NCBI RefSeq assembly: GCF_039596395.1
Contig: NZ_JBCNJT010000003.1
Coordinates: 248,001 to 312,000 of the forward strand
Length of the DNA: 64,000 nucleotides
Direction: 5' to 3'
Origin: Fluviicola sp.
Lineage (GTDB): Bacteria; Bacteroidota; Bacteroidia; Flavobacteriales_D; Crocinitomicaceae
Shown: positions 52,742 through 62,029 of the stretch, in pieces
How the letters are laid out: each line of letters starts with the position of its first letter
How positions within the stretch are numbered: position 1 is the stretch's first letter
Notes under the pieces: model-generated
Database searches by the model: none
The model's input: the letters and a program-made list of their open reading frames with translations, nothing else
What the model was told of the DNA's origin: nothing
Made by a program: the position numbers and the translations under genes

Positions 52742-54827
52742 TGTAATGATCATGCTTTTTGCAGGGAAATCGATGGCGCAAAATACCGTCGGGAACTTTC
52801 GTGTAAGTAAAATTTCAGTCAACTCCGAGGGAAATGAATATGCGCCTGTATTCCAAAACGGGAAATTACTCTTCACTTCGGATAGCCGCGAGCGTTTGGG
52901 AGTTTATTTTTCATCGACGGATTCTTTGAGCCGGCTTTCGGGAATCTTCCGGGCAGATTATCTGAATGATACCACTTTCTCAAAACCGGAATTAATTGAC
53001 AATCGCCTGAACAGGTGTTACAACAGCGGACCGGCCTGGATCAATCAAAACGGTGATCAGCTTTATTTTTCTTCCAACGAAAAAAGTGCCTTTTTCTTCT
53101 TTACGTCCAAAAAGAAAAGCAAATTGCAGCTCTATGAATCGAGGTTGGTAAAAGGAAAGTGGTCGAAAAGAAACAAACTTCCATTCTGCGAAAAAACAAA
53201 TAATTACACGCATCCGTATTTGAATGCTGCGGCCGACACGCTTTATTTTGCTTCCGATCGCGCGGGCGGATTCGGCGGATTTGATCTGTATTATTCGGTC
53301 CGTCAAAACGATACCTGGTCTGCTCCTGTAAACCTGGGAAATGCAGTGAATTCTGCCAAAAATGAATTGTTTCCGTGTTTCAACGGAACCGGTTTGGTGT
53401 TTTCAAGTGACAGGGAATCCGGATTCGGAAAATTGGATTTGTATGAATGGGCAGGGAATCAACTGTTGCACAAAGACTTTCCTTTCAATACCCCACAGGA
53501 TGATTTCGCTTTTGTTCCGGTAGATGAAAACAAAGGCTATTTTTCTTCCAACAGAACGGGCAACGATGAGATCTACTTTTACCGGGAATTGTTTCCTGAT
53601 TTCAAGGATTGCGAACCGTATGTGAAAGATCCGTTTTGTTATACTTTTTTTGAAGAAGCCGACGAATTGGATGAAGAACTGGCCCTCGAATACGTATGGA
53701 GCTTTGGCGACGGAAATACCGCAAAAGGAAAAGAAGCCCGGCATTGTTTTGAAGCTTACGGAGAATACCTCGTTGAACTGAATATTGTGGATCGAACCAC
53801 GAGTCAGGTATTTTTCAATCAAACCACGTATCCTTTCGCTATTGAAAGAAGCAACAGAATACATATCGAAGGCCCTGATACCATTCCGCCGGTCATAGAA
53901 ATTCCGTTTACCGCAGAAAACTCCACAATCGAAGGTTACGAAATAGAACATTTCTACTGGGATTTAGACCATGGAAAATGGAGAGTTTCCGATTCCGGTC
54001 AAATCCATTTGTCGGTCACCGAAGAAGGAACGCATTCATTGACGATGGGCGTTGTAGCACGGGCGCTTGACGGAAGCGGGCAGAAGAAGTTTTGTGTGAC
54101 GAAATCCATTGTGGTGCAGCAAGGCGCGAACATTCCGGTTCCTGCAGAAAGTCCTTCCATCCAATCGTGGGAAACTTCCGTGAAAACTTCAGATAATCAA
54201 TACACCTTGTTTCTGGGGTTGAGTGATACACTGGTGCCGGTGAGCTCTATCAATAACAAAGATTCGTTACGTATTCAGTCGGTGGGCGACAGCCTTTATT
54301 TGTATTCCATGGGTACGAGTAATCAGAAGAATGAGTTGCTGGAAGATTACCGTGCGGCGCAGGAAATGGGATTCTCCAATTCGCGGGTTACGGAACTGAA
54401 GGACGGCTCACTTGTTCAAAAAGACCAATTGGTGCACACACCGGTGGTTGAAATTGAAAAGATTCTGGACAATCGAATCCGCAAAGAACAAATAATCACT
54501 AGTTTTGAAGTCTTTTACGATTTTGATGTGTTTTCCCTGACTAAAAGTAACCAGCAGGAAATCAAAGTATTGGCACTTAACCACCGATCCTCTGCAAATA
54601 AACGGATCCTGATCAGTTCGTTTACAGATGTCAAAGGAAAAAGCGAATACAACCTGAAATTGTCGAAAAAACGCTCGCTTGCAGTGCGTGACGAATTACT
54701 AAAAAATGGATTTCCGGCAGCGCAAATTGAAATGGAATATTACGGGAAACGTGTTCCGAAGAATATGGAACCTTTATCCGACGCGAAACGCCGAAAATCA
54801 TTGATTATAGTGTATGAAGAAAATTAA
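52716..54827 (+). CDS. OmpA-family protein with PD40-type propeller and PKD domain
   Basis: A 703-residue envelope protein from ATG 52716 (MFRVRVICSVMIMLFAG, cleaved before Gln22). Residues about 25-300 hold WD40/PD40-like propeller blades (ISVNSEGNEYAPVFQNGKLL, YFSSNEKSAFF, LYFASDRAGGFGGFDLYYS, VFSSDRESGFGKLDLYEW, GYFSSNRTGNDEIYFY). A PKD-like domain follows (about 325-385: YVWSFGDGNTAKGKEARH), and a C-terminal OmpA domain (about 590-703: FEVFYDFDVFSLTKSN, ISSFTDVKGKSEYNLKLS, KRSLAVRDELL) for peptidoglycan binding. Similar to T9SS-linked OmpA proteins next to PorP/SprF genes. The start lies 26 nt inside the SprF gene. Confidence 0.9.
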   Translation: MFRVRVICSVMIMLFAGKSMAQNTVGNFRVSKISVNSEGNEYAPVFQNGKLLFTSDSRERLGVYFSSTDSLSRLSGIFRADYLNDTTFSKPELIDNRLNRCYNSGPAWINQNGDQLYFSSNEKSAFFFFTSKKKSKLQLYESRLVKGKWSKRNKLPFCEKTNNYTHPYLNAAADTLYFASDRAGGFGGFDLYYSVRQNDTWSAPVNLGNAVNSAKNELFPCFNGTGLVFSSDRESGFGKLDLYEWAGNQLLHKDFPFNTPQDDFAFVPVDENKGYFSSNRTGNDEIYFYRELFPDFKDCEPYVKDPFCYTFFEEADELDEELALEYVWSFGDGNTAKGKEARHCFEAYGEYLVELNIVDRTTSQVFFNQTTYPFAIERSNRIHIEGPDTIPPVIEIPFTAENSTIEGYEIEHFYWDLDHGKWRVSDSGQIHLSVTEEGTHSLTMGVVARALDGSGQKKFCVTKSIVVQQGANIPVPAESPSIQSWETSVKTSDNQYTLFLGLSDTLVPVSSINNKDSLRIQSVGDSLYLYSMGTSNQKNELLEDYRAAQEMGFSNSRVTELKDGSLVQKDQLVHTPVVEIEKILDNRIRKEQIITSFEVFYDFDVFSLTKSNQQEIKVLALNHRSSANKRILISSFTDVKGKSEYNLKLSKKRSLAVRDELLKNGFPAAQIEMEYYGKRVPKNMEPLSDAKRRKSLIIVYEEN

Positions 54828-55779
54828 ACAAGCGGGAGTTTTAGGGGCATTCCTGATGCTGAGCCAATTGCTTATAGCCCAGCAGGTCCCTTCCACGGAA
54901 GAAAACTTTACCTACCTGGTTACCTTCGGGAAAAAGGCCGATAAGTCGCATGGGGACGATGATTTCTCACAAGTCATCTTTTTTGTGATTCCGACTTCCC
55001 AGAAAAATCCGGTGTATATCCGTGTTTTCGATGCAGATTGCGGCGGTAAAAACGATGAAATGTACGGATCGGAAGAAACCAAAACCAAATTCATCGTCCT
55101 GGGAGGAAAAGGAGCGCATTCGAATAAGGATGCCCGCAAACTGGATCCGACCGGAGAATATAAAAGCGGAACGGAATTGTATTCCAAAACGGTTGGTCAA
55201 AGCGATAAACTGGATAACGACTGGCTCACATTCGGACCGATCAATCCTTCCAGCGGAGAGCTTATCCCGGAATTGGGAGGAAATGTGTTCAAACTAGTCG
55301 TAGACGGAGTTTCCGGCCAATCGGGAAACCTGTACAAATTATTTCTTTCCACTTCAGCAACGAGTAACAACGCAGTAGAAGGAGGAAACGCTTTTACGTA
55401 TGAGTATTGCGTGCGCATGTCGGAGAAGAAAACCGTGGTTTCGCATTTGTATCCTTTCATCAGCAAAAGTGTGGTGAAAGTGAAGATCAGCGTCTTTGAC
55501 TACGATAACGACGGGATTATCCGCCTGGTTTCTGTTTCCAAAAAAGGGTCCGTTTCCAAATCATCCGGAGATGACCAGTGGAAAGAGCACGAATTTACCG
55601 TGACGGAAGATGAAAAAAACACCTCGCTGGATATTCAGTTTGTCAAGCAGGGAGATTCGAAAAACAATAATATTGTGATTAATATTACGAACCAGTACGG
55701 CGAAAGTATGCCGTTTTACACCTCACCGATCGGAGGAGTTCCGAAGTATAAATCCAAAATCGGGGTAAAAGCAGATTGA
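54814..55779 (+). CDS. Exported protein of unknown function in the T9SS cargo locus
   Basis: A 321-residue protein. Signal peptide of about 22 residues ends LLIA before Gln. The mature part is beta-rich and acidic: NFTYLVTFGKKADKSHGDDD, VIFFVIPTSQKNPVYIRVFD, a YLYPFISKS-like strand (HLYPFISKSVVKVKISVFDY), DNDGIIRLVSVSKKGSVSKS. Two calcium-type acidic clusters (FDADCGGKNDE, FDYDNDG) are visible. No catalytic motif and no known family. The start overlaps the OmpA-type gene by 14 nt and the sensor gene follows 1 nt after the stop, so it belongs to the same unit. Confidence 0.85.
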   Translation: MKKIKQAGVLGAFLMLSQLLIAQQVPSTEENFTYLVTFGKKADKSHGDDDFSQVIFFVIPTSQKNPVYIRVFDADCGGKNDEMYGSEETKTKFIVLGGKGAHSNKDARKLDPTGEYKSGTELYSKTVGQSDKLDNDWLTFGPINPSSGELIPELGGNVFKLVVDGVSGQSGNLYKLFLSTSATSNNAVEGGNAFTYEYCVRMSEKKTVVSHLYPFISKSVVKVKISVFDYDNDGIIRLVSVSKKGSVSKSSGDDQWKEHEFTVTEDEKNTSLDIQFVKQGDSKNNNIVINITNQYGESMPFYTSPIGGVPKYKSKIGVKAD

Positions 55780-55780
55780 T

Positions 55781-58700
55781 ATGTTAAACAGGATAAGTCT
55801 TGCCGGTTTACTGGTTTTTGGAATCATACAAACGCTTAGTGCGCAATTGTACAACATCAAGTCGTACACGGACGATAATGGATTAGCCCAGAATTACGTC
55901 TACAGTATGAGCCAGAATGAAAATGGCTTTTTGCTGATCGGAACGGGAGACGGATTCAATGTTTTTGAAGGAGATAAATTCAAAACATTTACCGTTAAGA
56001 ACGGATTGGCAGAAAATTTCGTCACTGCTCACGCCACTTTCGGCAAAAAAACGATCATCGGGCATTTCCAGGGCGGAATTACCATCTATGAAAACAACCG
56101 CTTCAAAAAAATCAAAAAGACAGAACTGGAGAATGTAAAGGTCAACGGGTTTGTACAGGATAAAAATGGCGATATTTTAATTTATACGCAGGGAAAGGGA
56201 TTGTTTAAATTCAATCAAAAAAAACAACTGATTCCTCTTGAAAATCCGCTGGCAAACGGGATTAACCAGGTAGAATACGATCACGCGAACGATTACTTGA
56301 TCGGAACCAGCGATGGATTGGTCGTAATGAATTACGATAATCTGAAAAATCCCCGCGAAATTGAAAGTCCGGAAGAGTTGAAATACAAAACCATTTCACG
56401 GATTGTCAAGGGAAATAAACAGGGAAGCTTGTTTTGGATCGGTGTGGAAGGAGAAGGAGTTTACGGAATTATCCGGAAAGGAAGAAGTTACCGCATCGTT
56501 TCATTCTTCGGACCCGAAAAACTCGGTATTACGGAAGGAAGGATGACCAGCATGATCTGCGACAGGGAAAACAACCTGTGGCTGGGTTTTCTGGGTGAAG
56601 GAATTCGCAGGATTACTTTCACAGGTTCGGATAAGAATTCCTTTTTTATCAAGAAAATAGACGCAGCAAACGGGATCGATAATCTGAATATTCAGCAGAT
56701 TTTCCAGGACAACGAAGGAAATATGTGGTTCGGGACATTTGGTGGTGGTTTGTACCTGAAAACCATTCAGCCGTTTGTTTATTACAACGAAAAGAACGGG
56801 TTGAAGAATACGAATATCCGTGCGGTAACGACGGTGGAGAACAATGTGGTTTGGCTCGGAAGCGAAAAAGGCTTGTGTAGTTACAACCTGGTAAATAACG
56901 AAATTACCGTTTTCAACAAGTCGAATGGATTTATCAATGATGAGGTAACCTGCCTGCGCAAAGGATACAACGGCATTTTATGGATCGGGACAAAGAATTC
57001 CGGAACTTTTACCTACGACCTTTCAACCCGCAAATTCGCTCATTTTTCGAAAGAACACGGATTGCGCCTGAACTGCATCAATTCGATCGACCAAACAGCT
57101 TACGGGATTGTTTATATCGGAACTACCGACGGACTGTACATTTGCGATACCAAAAAGAATACCCAAAAATGGCTCACAACCCTGGAAGGATTGATGCATA
57201 ACAACGTCCGCGATCTTTTTGTAGACAGCCAGAACCGTTTGTGGATCGGTTCCCCGGGAACGCCGCCTTACCATTACAAAAACGGCAAGTTCAAGGCTTA
57301 CAAAGACATCGAAGGGCTCAAAAACTACAAAATTGTCAGTTATGCGGAAGATCGTGGAGGCGCGGTTTGGATCGCTACCGAAGGAGACGGTGTGTTCCGC
57401 TTCAAAGACGGCAAGTTTAAAAACTTTACGATTTCCAATGGATTGAAATCGAATTACATCTACGGAATTCTTTACGATGGCGGGGAAACGATCTGGCTGA
57501 CGCACAAAGACGGAATGACGAAATTGAATACCCTTACGTTTAAAGCTGCAATCGTTGACAAAGGAAGGGGAAACCTGAAATTCCGGGAGAATAATACCAA
57601 CAGTTTTTACCGCGAGAACAATACGCTTTTCTTCGGAACAACCAGCGGGCTCATCGTTTATTCGAACCCGGTAAATGGCGCCGGACAGCTTGCTTTGACT
57701 TCCATTTGCGATATAACTTTCGATGGGAAGTCTGCTTTCGGAAACAACCCGATCTCCTTGAAATACAAGCGGTACAACGTTACGGTCCGCTACAAGGGAA
57801 TTGCTTTTTCCGACCAAAGAAGCGTGGAATACAAATACCGCCTGATCGGTTTGGATGATTCCTGGAGGAGTACTTCCAATGATTTTGTGGATTTCCCGAA
57901 ACTGGATGACGGAACGTATACCTTTGAATTATTGGCCAGTAATCCGCAGGGAACATGGACGAAAAAACCGGTGAAAATTACTTTTGAGATCCGTTCTCCA
58001 TATTGGAAACAATGGTGGTTTTATGTCTTGCTGGCTGCGGTGTTCTTTTTGATTGTTTGGCTGGTTATTCGTGTAAGGATTAACGCATTGCGTGAGGCGA
58101 AACTCAAGCTGGAGAAAATTGTGGCCCGTAAAACCAGGGAGCTCCAGGAGGAAAAAGATGTGATCGAACAGATCAAAGATGAATTGCAGGACAAAAACAA
58201 GAACATCACCGATAGCATCAACTACGCATTGAGGATCCAGAAAGCCATTCTGCCGGACGAAGGAATTATTAAGAACAATTTCCCGGATTCCACGATCTTC
58301 TATCAGCCAAGAGATATTGTAAGCGGCGACTTTTACTGGTTTGCGGAGAATGAAAAGTACAGTTACTACGCCATGGTAGACTGTACCGGGCATGGAATTC
58401 CGGGTGCGTTTATGTCCCTGATCGGCTCAACCTTGCTCAACGAAATCGTGACCATTTACAAGCTGGAAACCCCGGCTGAAATTCTTTTGCAGTTGCATAA
58501 AATGATCATCAAAACCCTGAAACAGGACCAAAACCCGAATTCCCGCGATGGAATGGACATGATCCTTTGCCGCTTCGATAAAAAGAGCAGCCAGGTGATG
58601 TTTTCATCGGCAGGAAGACCGCTTTTCCATGTTTCGGAAGGGAAACTGGAAACTTACCGCGGATTGTCATTCTCCATCGGAGGTTCATACGATTATCTGG

Positions 58701-58957
58701 ACAAGAACTTCCTGAACCAGGAAATTACGACTAAAAAAGGAGATTTGCTGATCATGTTCTCCGACGGCTACAGCGATCAGTTCGGAGAAGCAATTCCAAA
58801 GAAATTCTCTACGAAACGTGTCAAGAAATTATGCGAGCAAATGACAGACCTTCCTGCAGACCATCGCAATAAACTCATCGAGAAAACCTTCTTCAGCTGG
58901 AAAGGCGATGCCGAACAAATTGATGATGTGCTTTTTATTACGGTTAAAATAGATTAG
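55781..58957 (+). CDS. Two-component-type propeller sensor with SpoIIE serine phosphatase output
   Basis: A 1058-residue membrane sensor. Signal sequence ends TLSA before Gln. Periplasmic ligand-sensing propeller repeats (about 20-660) with NLWLGFLGEGIRRI, MWFGTFGGGLYLK and LWIGSPGTPPY-type blades. Then a Y_Y_Y domain (about 676-744: YKYRLIGLDDSWRSTS), a membrane helix (about 745-767: WWFYVLLAAVFFLIVWLVI) and a coiled coil (about 775-815). The C-terminal SpoIIE/PP2C-type phosphatase (about 815-1058) has DIVSGDFYWF, MVDCTGHGIPGAFMSLIG and DGMDMILCRF motifs holding metal-binding Asp. Unlike many family members it has no histidine kinase or DNA-binding output. Last gene of the SprF locus and a likely signalling partner of it. 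Confidence 0.92.
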   Translation: MLNRISLAGLLVFGIIQTLSAQLYNIKSYTDDNGLAQNYVYSMSQNENGFLLIGTGDGFNVFEGDKFKTFTVKNGLAENFVTAHATFGKKTIIGHFQGGITIYENNRFKKIKKTELENVKVNGFVQDKNGDILIYTQGKGLFKFNQKKQLIPLENPLANGINQVEYDHANDYLIGTSDGLVVMNYDNLKNPREIESPEELKYKTISRIVKGNKQGSLFWIGVEGEGVYGIIRKGRSYRIVSFFGPEKLGITEGRMTSMICDRENNLWLGFLGEGIRRITFTGSDKNSFFIKKIDAANGIDNLNIQQIFQDNEGNMWFGTFGGGLYLKTIQPFVYYNEKNGLKNTNIRAVTTVENNVVWLGSEKGLCSYNLVNNEITVFNKSNGFINDEVTCLRKGYNGILWIGTKNSGTFTYDLSTRKFAHFSKEHGLRLNCINSIDQTAYGIVYIGTTDGLYICDTKKNTQKWLTTLEGLMHNNVRDLFVDSQNRLWIGSPGTPPYHYKNGKFKAYKDIEGLKNYKIVSYAEDRGGAVWIATEGDGVFRFKDGKFKNFTISNGLKSNYIYGILYDGGETIWLTHKDGMTKLNTLTFKAAIVDKGRGNLKFRENNTNSFYRENNTLFFGTTSGLIVYSNPVNGAGQLALTSICDITFDGKSAFGNNPISLKYKRYNVTVRYKGIAFSDQRSVEYKYRLIGLDDSWRSTSNDFVDFPKLDDGTYTFELLASNPQGTWTKKPVKITFEIRSPYWKQWWFYVLLAAVFFLIVWLVIRVRINALREAKLKLEKIVARKTRELQEEKDVIEQIKDELQDKNKNITDSINYALRIQKAILPDEGIIKNNFPDSTIFYQPRDIVSGDFYWFAENEKYSYYAMVDCTGHGIPGAFMSLIGSTLLNEIVTIYKLETPAEILLQLHKMIIKTLKQDQNPNSRDGMDMILCRFDKKSSQVMFSSAGRPLFHVSEGKLETYRGLSFSIGGSYDYLDKNFLNQEITTKKGDLLIMFSDGYSDQFGEAIPKKFSTKRVKKLCEQMTDLPADHRNKLIEKTFFSWKGDAEQIDDVLFITVKID

Positions 58958-58959
58958 TA

Positions 58960-59090
58960 CAAATGTTCAAATGTTCAAATGTTCAAATGTTCAAAAGTTC
59001 AAAAGCTTCTGCCGCGGTAGATTCAAATGTTCAAATTGAACGCTTAAACTTTTTTGAACCCTTTTGAACTTTGTTTGAACCTTCTTTGAT
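58960..59090. repeat. Octamer repeat plus inverted TTGAAC-rich arm
   Basis: AAATGTTC occurs four times in a row (58961-58992), followed by AAAAGTTC and AAAAGCTT. The opposite arm (about 59025-59085) has TTGAAC words in reverse orientation (TTTTTTGAACCC, TTTTGAAC, GTTTGAACC). Related in sequence to the element at 30911-31016. The copy number of the octamer is probably variable. Confidence 0.7.
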
Positions 59091-59164
59091 CTTGTTTCTG
59101 TCATTTTGTCACACATTTTTCCTTGGCACAAACCTTGTCAATACAAACCCAAATTTCAAAAAGT

Positions 59165-61054
59165 ATGAAGACAGGACAAATACATGTTTCAACGGAAAAT
59201 ATTTTTCCAATCATTAAAAAATTCTTGTATTCCGACCATGAGATTTTCTTACGTGAGTTGGTATCGAATGCCGTAGATGCAAGTCAGAAGTTGAAAGTGC
59301 TTGCTTCGACCGGTGAATATAAAGGAGAGTTGGGTGATCTGAAAGTGGAAGTGCTTTTGGATAAAGAAGCTAAAACACTGACTATCCGCGATAATGGAAT
59401 CGGTATGACAGCCGAAGAAATCGACAAATACATCAACCAGATTGCTTTTTCAGGTGCGGAAGAATTCGTGAAACAATACGAAGGAAAAGACGGTGCGGAA
59501 AGCATCATCGGGCACTTCGGTCTGGGATTCTATTCGGCGTTCATGGTAGCGGAAAAAGTACAGATCCGCACGCTGTCACGTCACGAAGGTTCACAGGCGG
59601 TTCAATGGGAAAGTAATGGTTCGCCGGAATTTACCCTGACAGAAATTGAAAAAGACACTCGTGGAACGGACATCGTTTTGTTTATCAACGAAGAATCGCT
59701 TGAGTTCCTGGAGAAATCACGTATCCAGGGAATTTTGGATAAATACTGTAAATTCCTTCCGATCCCTGTTTTCTTCGGAACGAAAGTAGAATACATCGAT
59801 TCGCCGGAAGGTGAGAAAGACGAAGACGGAAAAGTAAAACGCGTTTCCGTAGACGTTCCGAACCAGGTAAACAATCCGAAACCGGCATGGACTTCGGCTC
59901 CGGTAGATCTGAAAGATGAAGATTACACTTCTTTCTACCGTGAATTGTACCCGATGTCTTTTGAAGATCCGTTGTTCCACATCCATTTGAACGTGGATTA
60001 TCCGTTCAACCTGACAGGAATTCTCTACTTCCCGAAGATCAAGGAAAATGTGGAAGTTCAGCGCAATAAGATCAATTTGTATTCCAATCAGGTATTTATT
60101 ACCGATTCGGTTGCGGAGATCGTTCCTGAGTTTTTGACCTTGCTTCACGGGGTAATCGATTCACCGGATATTCCATTGAACGTTTCGCGTTCGTACCTGC
60201 AAAGTGATGGGAATGTGAAGAAGATTTCGGCACACATCACTAAAAAAGTAGCGGATAAATTAGCGGAAATGTTCAAAAAGGACCGCGCTGATTTCGAAGC
60301 GAAGTGGGATGACCTGAAGATATTCGTAGAATATGGAATGCTTTCCGATGAAAAATTCGCTGAAAAAGCAAAAAGCTTCGCCCTGATCAAAAACACGGAT
60401 GGGAAATATTACACCATTGAAGAGTTTAAAGAGCAGATTGCACCGCTTCAGACCAATAAAGACGGGAAAGTTGTGGCGCTTTACACACACAGCCTGGAAG
60501 AACATTTTTCGTTTGTAAAACAGGCGAAAGACCGCGGATACCAGGTTGCAGTGATCGATGGGCCATTGGCTCCGCACTGGATTTCAAAAATCGAGCAAAC
60601 AGTTGATAACTTCAGCTTTTCCCGTGTGGATGCAGACACTCTGGACCAATTGATCCAGAAAGAAGGCGAACTGCCTGCAAAATTGACGGAAGAACAGCAA
60701 ACTGCTTTGAAACCATTGTTCGAATCGGCGGTCGATAACCAAAAATTCAAGGTGGAATTCAAATCTATGAGCGAATCCGATGCACCGATTATCGTAACTC
60801 AGCCGGAATTCATCCGCAGAATGATGGAACAGCAGAAGTATGGAGGCGGTGGTTTCTTCGGAGCTTTTCCGGAAACATACAACCTGGTTGTCAATGCCAA
60901 TCATCAAAAAGTAGAGGCGCTTTTGAGCCTTTCGGATGATGCGGAGAAATCGACCAAAGTAAAACAACTGACAGATCTTGCCCTGCTTGCCCAGGGAATG
61001 CTGAAAGGAGAAGAATTGAACCAATTTATTGAGAGAAGTATCTCATTTGTATAA
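59165..61054 (+). CDS. htpG: Molecular chaperone HtpG (Hsp90)
   Basis: A 629-residue Hsp90. ATG 59165 is chosen because the family N-terminus follows at once (TGQIHVSTENIFP); the in-frame TTG 14 codons upstream adds unrelated residues. ATP-binding GHKL motifs: ELVSNAVDASQKL, IRDNGIGMT, IAFSGAEEF, GHFGLGFYSAFMVA, GTDIVLFI. Middle domain with LYSNQVFITD, LHGVIDSPDIPLNVSRSYLQ, and a shorter C-terminal dimerisation region ending LNQFIERSISF. Typical length. Followed by a strong terminator. Confidence 0.97.
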   Translation: MKTGQIHVSTENIFPIIKKFLYSDHEIFLRELVSNAVDASQKLKVLASTGEYKGELGDLKVEVLLDKEAKTLTIRDNGIGMTAEEIDKYINQIAFSGAEEFVKQYEGKDGAESIIGHFGLGFYSAFMVAEKVQIRTLSRHEGSQAVQWESNGSPEFTLTEIEKDTRGTDIVLFINEESLEFLEKSRIQGILDKYCKFLPIPVFFGTKVEYIDSPEGEKDEDGKVKRVSVDVPNQVNNPKPAWTSAPVDLKDEDYTSFYRELYPMSFEDPLFHIHLNVDYPFNLTGILYFPKIKENVEVQRNKINLYSNQVFITDSVAEIVPEFLTLLHGVIDSPDIPLNVSRSYLQSDGNVKKISAHITKKVADKLAEMFKKDRADFEAKWDDLKIFVEYGMLSDEKFAEKAKSFALIKNTDGKYYTIEEFKEQIAPLQTNKDGKVVALYTHSLEEHFSFVKQAKDRGYQVAVIDGPLAPHWISKIEQTVDNFSFSRVDADTLDQLIQKEGELPAKLTEEQQTALKPLFESAVDNQKFKVEFKSMSESDAPIIVTQPEFIRRMMEQQKYGGGGFFGAFPETYNLVVNANHQKVEALLSLSDDAEKSTKVKQLTDLALLAQGMLKGEELNQFIERSISFV

Positions 61055-61059
61055 TGAAT

Positions 61060-61098
61060 AATCCCCGTCCGGAGCCAACCCGGGCGGGGATTTTATTT
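61060..61098 (+). terminator. Terminator after htpG
   Basis: An 11- to 13-bp stem (AATCCCCGTCC with GGGCGGGGATT, one G-U pair) around a short loop, then TTTATTTTT. As at 16472, the T run merges with a TATTTTTG -7 element that sits just before the next start codon. Confidence 0.8.
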
Positions 61099-61101
61099 TT
61101 G
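61094..61101 (+). promoter_or_regulatory. -7 element abutting the TerB-J gene (possible leaderless transcript)
   Basis: TATTTTTG, an exact TAnnTTTG match, ends 4 nt before the GTG start at 61106. The 4-nt distance is identical to that at ftsY (16508-16520). Confidence 0.35.
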
Positions 61102-61105
61102 TAGC

Positions 61106-61888
61106 GTGTATAGTATTATTTTAGCAATTGTAGCGTTCGCTGTTTCGGGAGGAAGAATTATCCCGGCAATTATCGGTTTTTTTATCGGTGGGATTATTGA
61201 CCAGGTGATGCGGTCGCGAAATAACCAGGGTGGTAATCAGGGCGGACAGGGAGGAGGTTCCCGTCAGTCGTTCCAGGATATTTTCGAGTATTACACACAG
61301 CAAACACAGCGCTACGATTTCCCGACGCAATTGCTGGCGCTTTCCGCTTACATGATGAAAAGCGACGGGAAAGTGGTGAAATCGGAATTGAATTTCGTGA
61401 AATCCTTTTTGGCCCAGCAATTCGGAAACCAGTTCAATACTTCTCACCTGCAAACACTCAAACACTTTTTAGATGCTCCCAGCATTCCGATCGACCAGAT
61501 CTGTTCGGATATCCGCATGCGCGCGCAGGTTGAAATCCGCATTCAATTACTGCATTACCTGTTCGGGATTGCTCAATCGGATGGCCAGGTTTCGGACCAG
61601 GAAATCAAAACGCTCCAATACCTGGCAAACTTGTTACAGGTTCCACCGATGGATTTCAGGTCTGTACAGGGAATGTTCAAGCAAAACCTGAATGCCGATT
61701 ACGAAATTCTGGGTATTGAAGAATCTGCCAGCGACGAGGAAGTGAAGAAAGCTTACCGTCAAATGGCGGTGCGTTATCACCCAGATAAAGTTGCTTCTTT
61801 GGGCGAAGAATACCAAAAAGGCGCCAAAGAGAAATTCCAGCGCATCCAGGAAGCTTATGACAATATTAAGAAAGCGAGAGGGCTGTAA
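61106..61888 (+). CDS. TerB-like protein with C-terminal J domain (DjlA-like)
   Basis: A 260-residue protein. The GTG start at 61106 is the first that fits; no ATG precedes the hydrophobic segment. N-terminal membrane segment (about 1-30: SIILAIVAFAVSGGRIIPAI, GFFIGGIID), a Gly/Gln-rich linker (NNQGGNQGGQGGGS), a TerB-like helical domain (about 70-185: LLALSAYMMKSDGKVVKSEL, LFGIAQSDGQVSDQEIKTL) and a J domain (about 195-260) with the HPD motif in YHPDKV. Same layout as DjlA, a membrane co-chaperone of DnaK, which fits its place next to htpG. Confidence 0.9.
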   Translation: MYSIILAIVAFAVSGGRIIPAIIGFFIGGIIDQVMRSRNNQGGNQGGQGGGSRQSFQDIFEYYTQQTQRYDFPTQLLALSAYMMKSDGKVVKSELNFVKSFLAQQFGNQFNTSHLQTLKHFLDAPSIPIDQICSDIRMRAQVEIRIQLLHYLFGIAQSDGQVSDQEIKTLQYLANLLQVPPMDFRSVQGMFKQNLNADYEILGIEESASDEEVKKAYRQMAVRYHPDKVASLGEEYQKGAKEKFQRIQEAYDNIKKARGL

Positions 61889-62029
61889 AAATCAAATAAT
61901 CTGACTATAACGTTGTAGTTTTCTTGAGTTTAGCGATATATTAATCGGGGGTTAAAAAAAACAAAAACCGACGCCACTATGTGATATTATTTACGTCTAT
62001 TTGCATATAGCGTTAAATAATTCAGGCCC

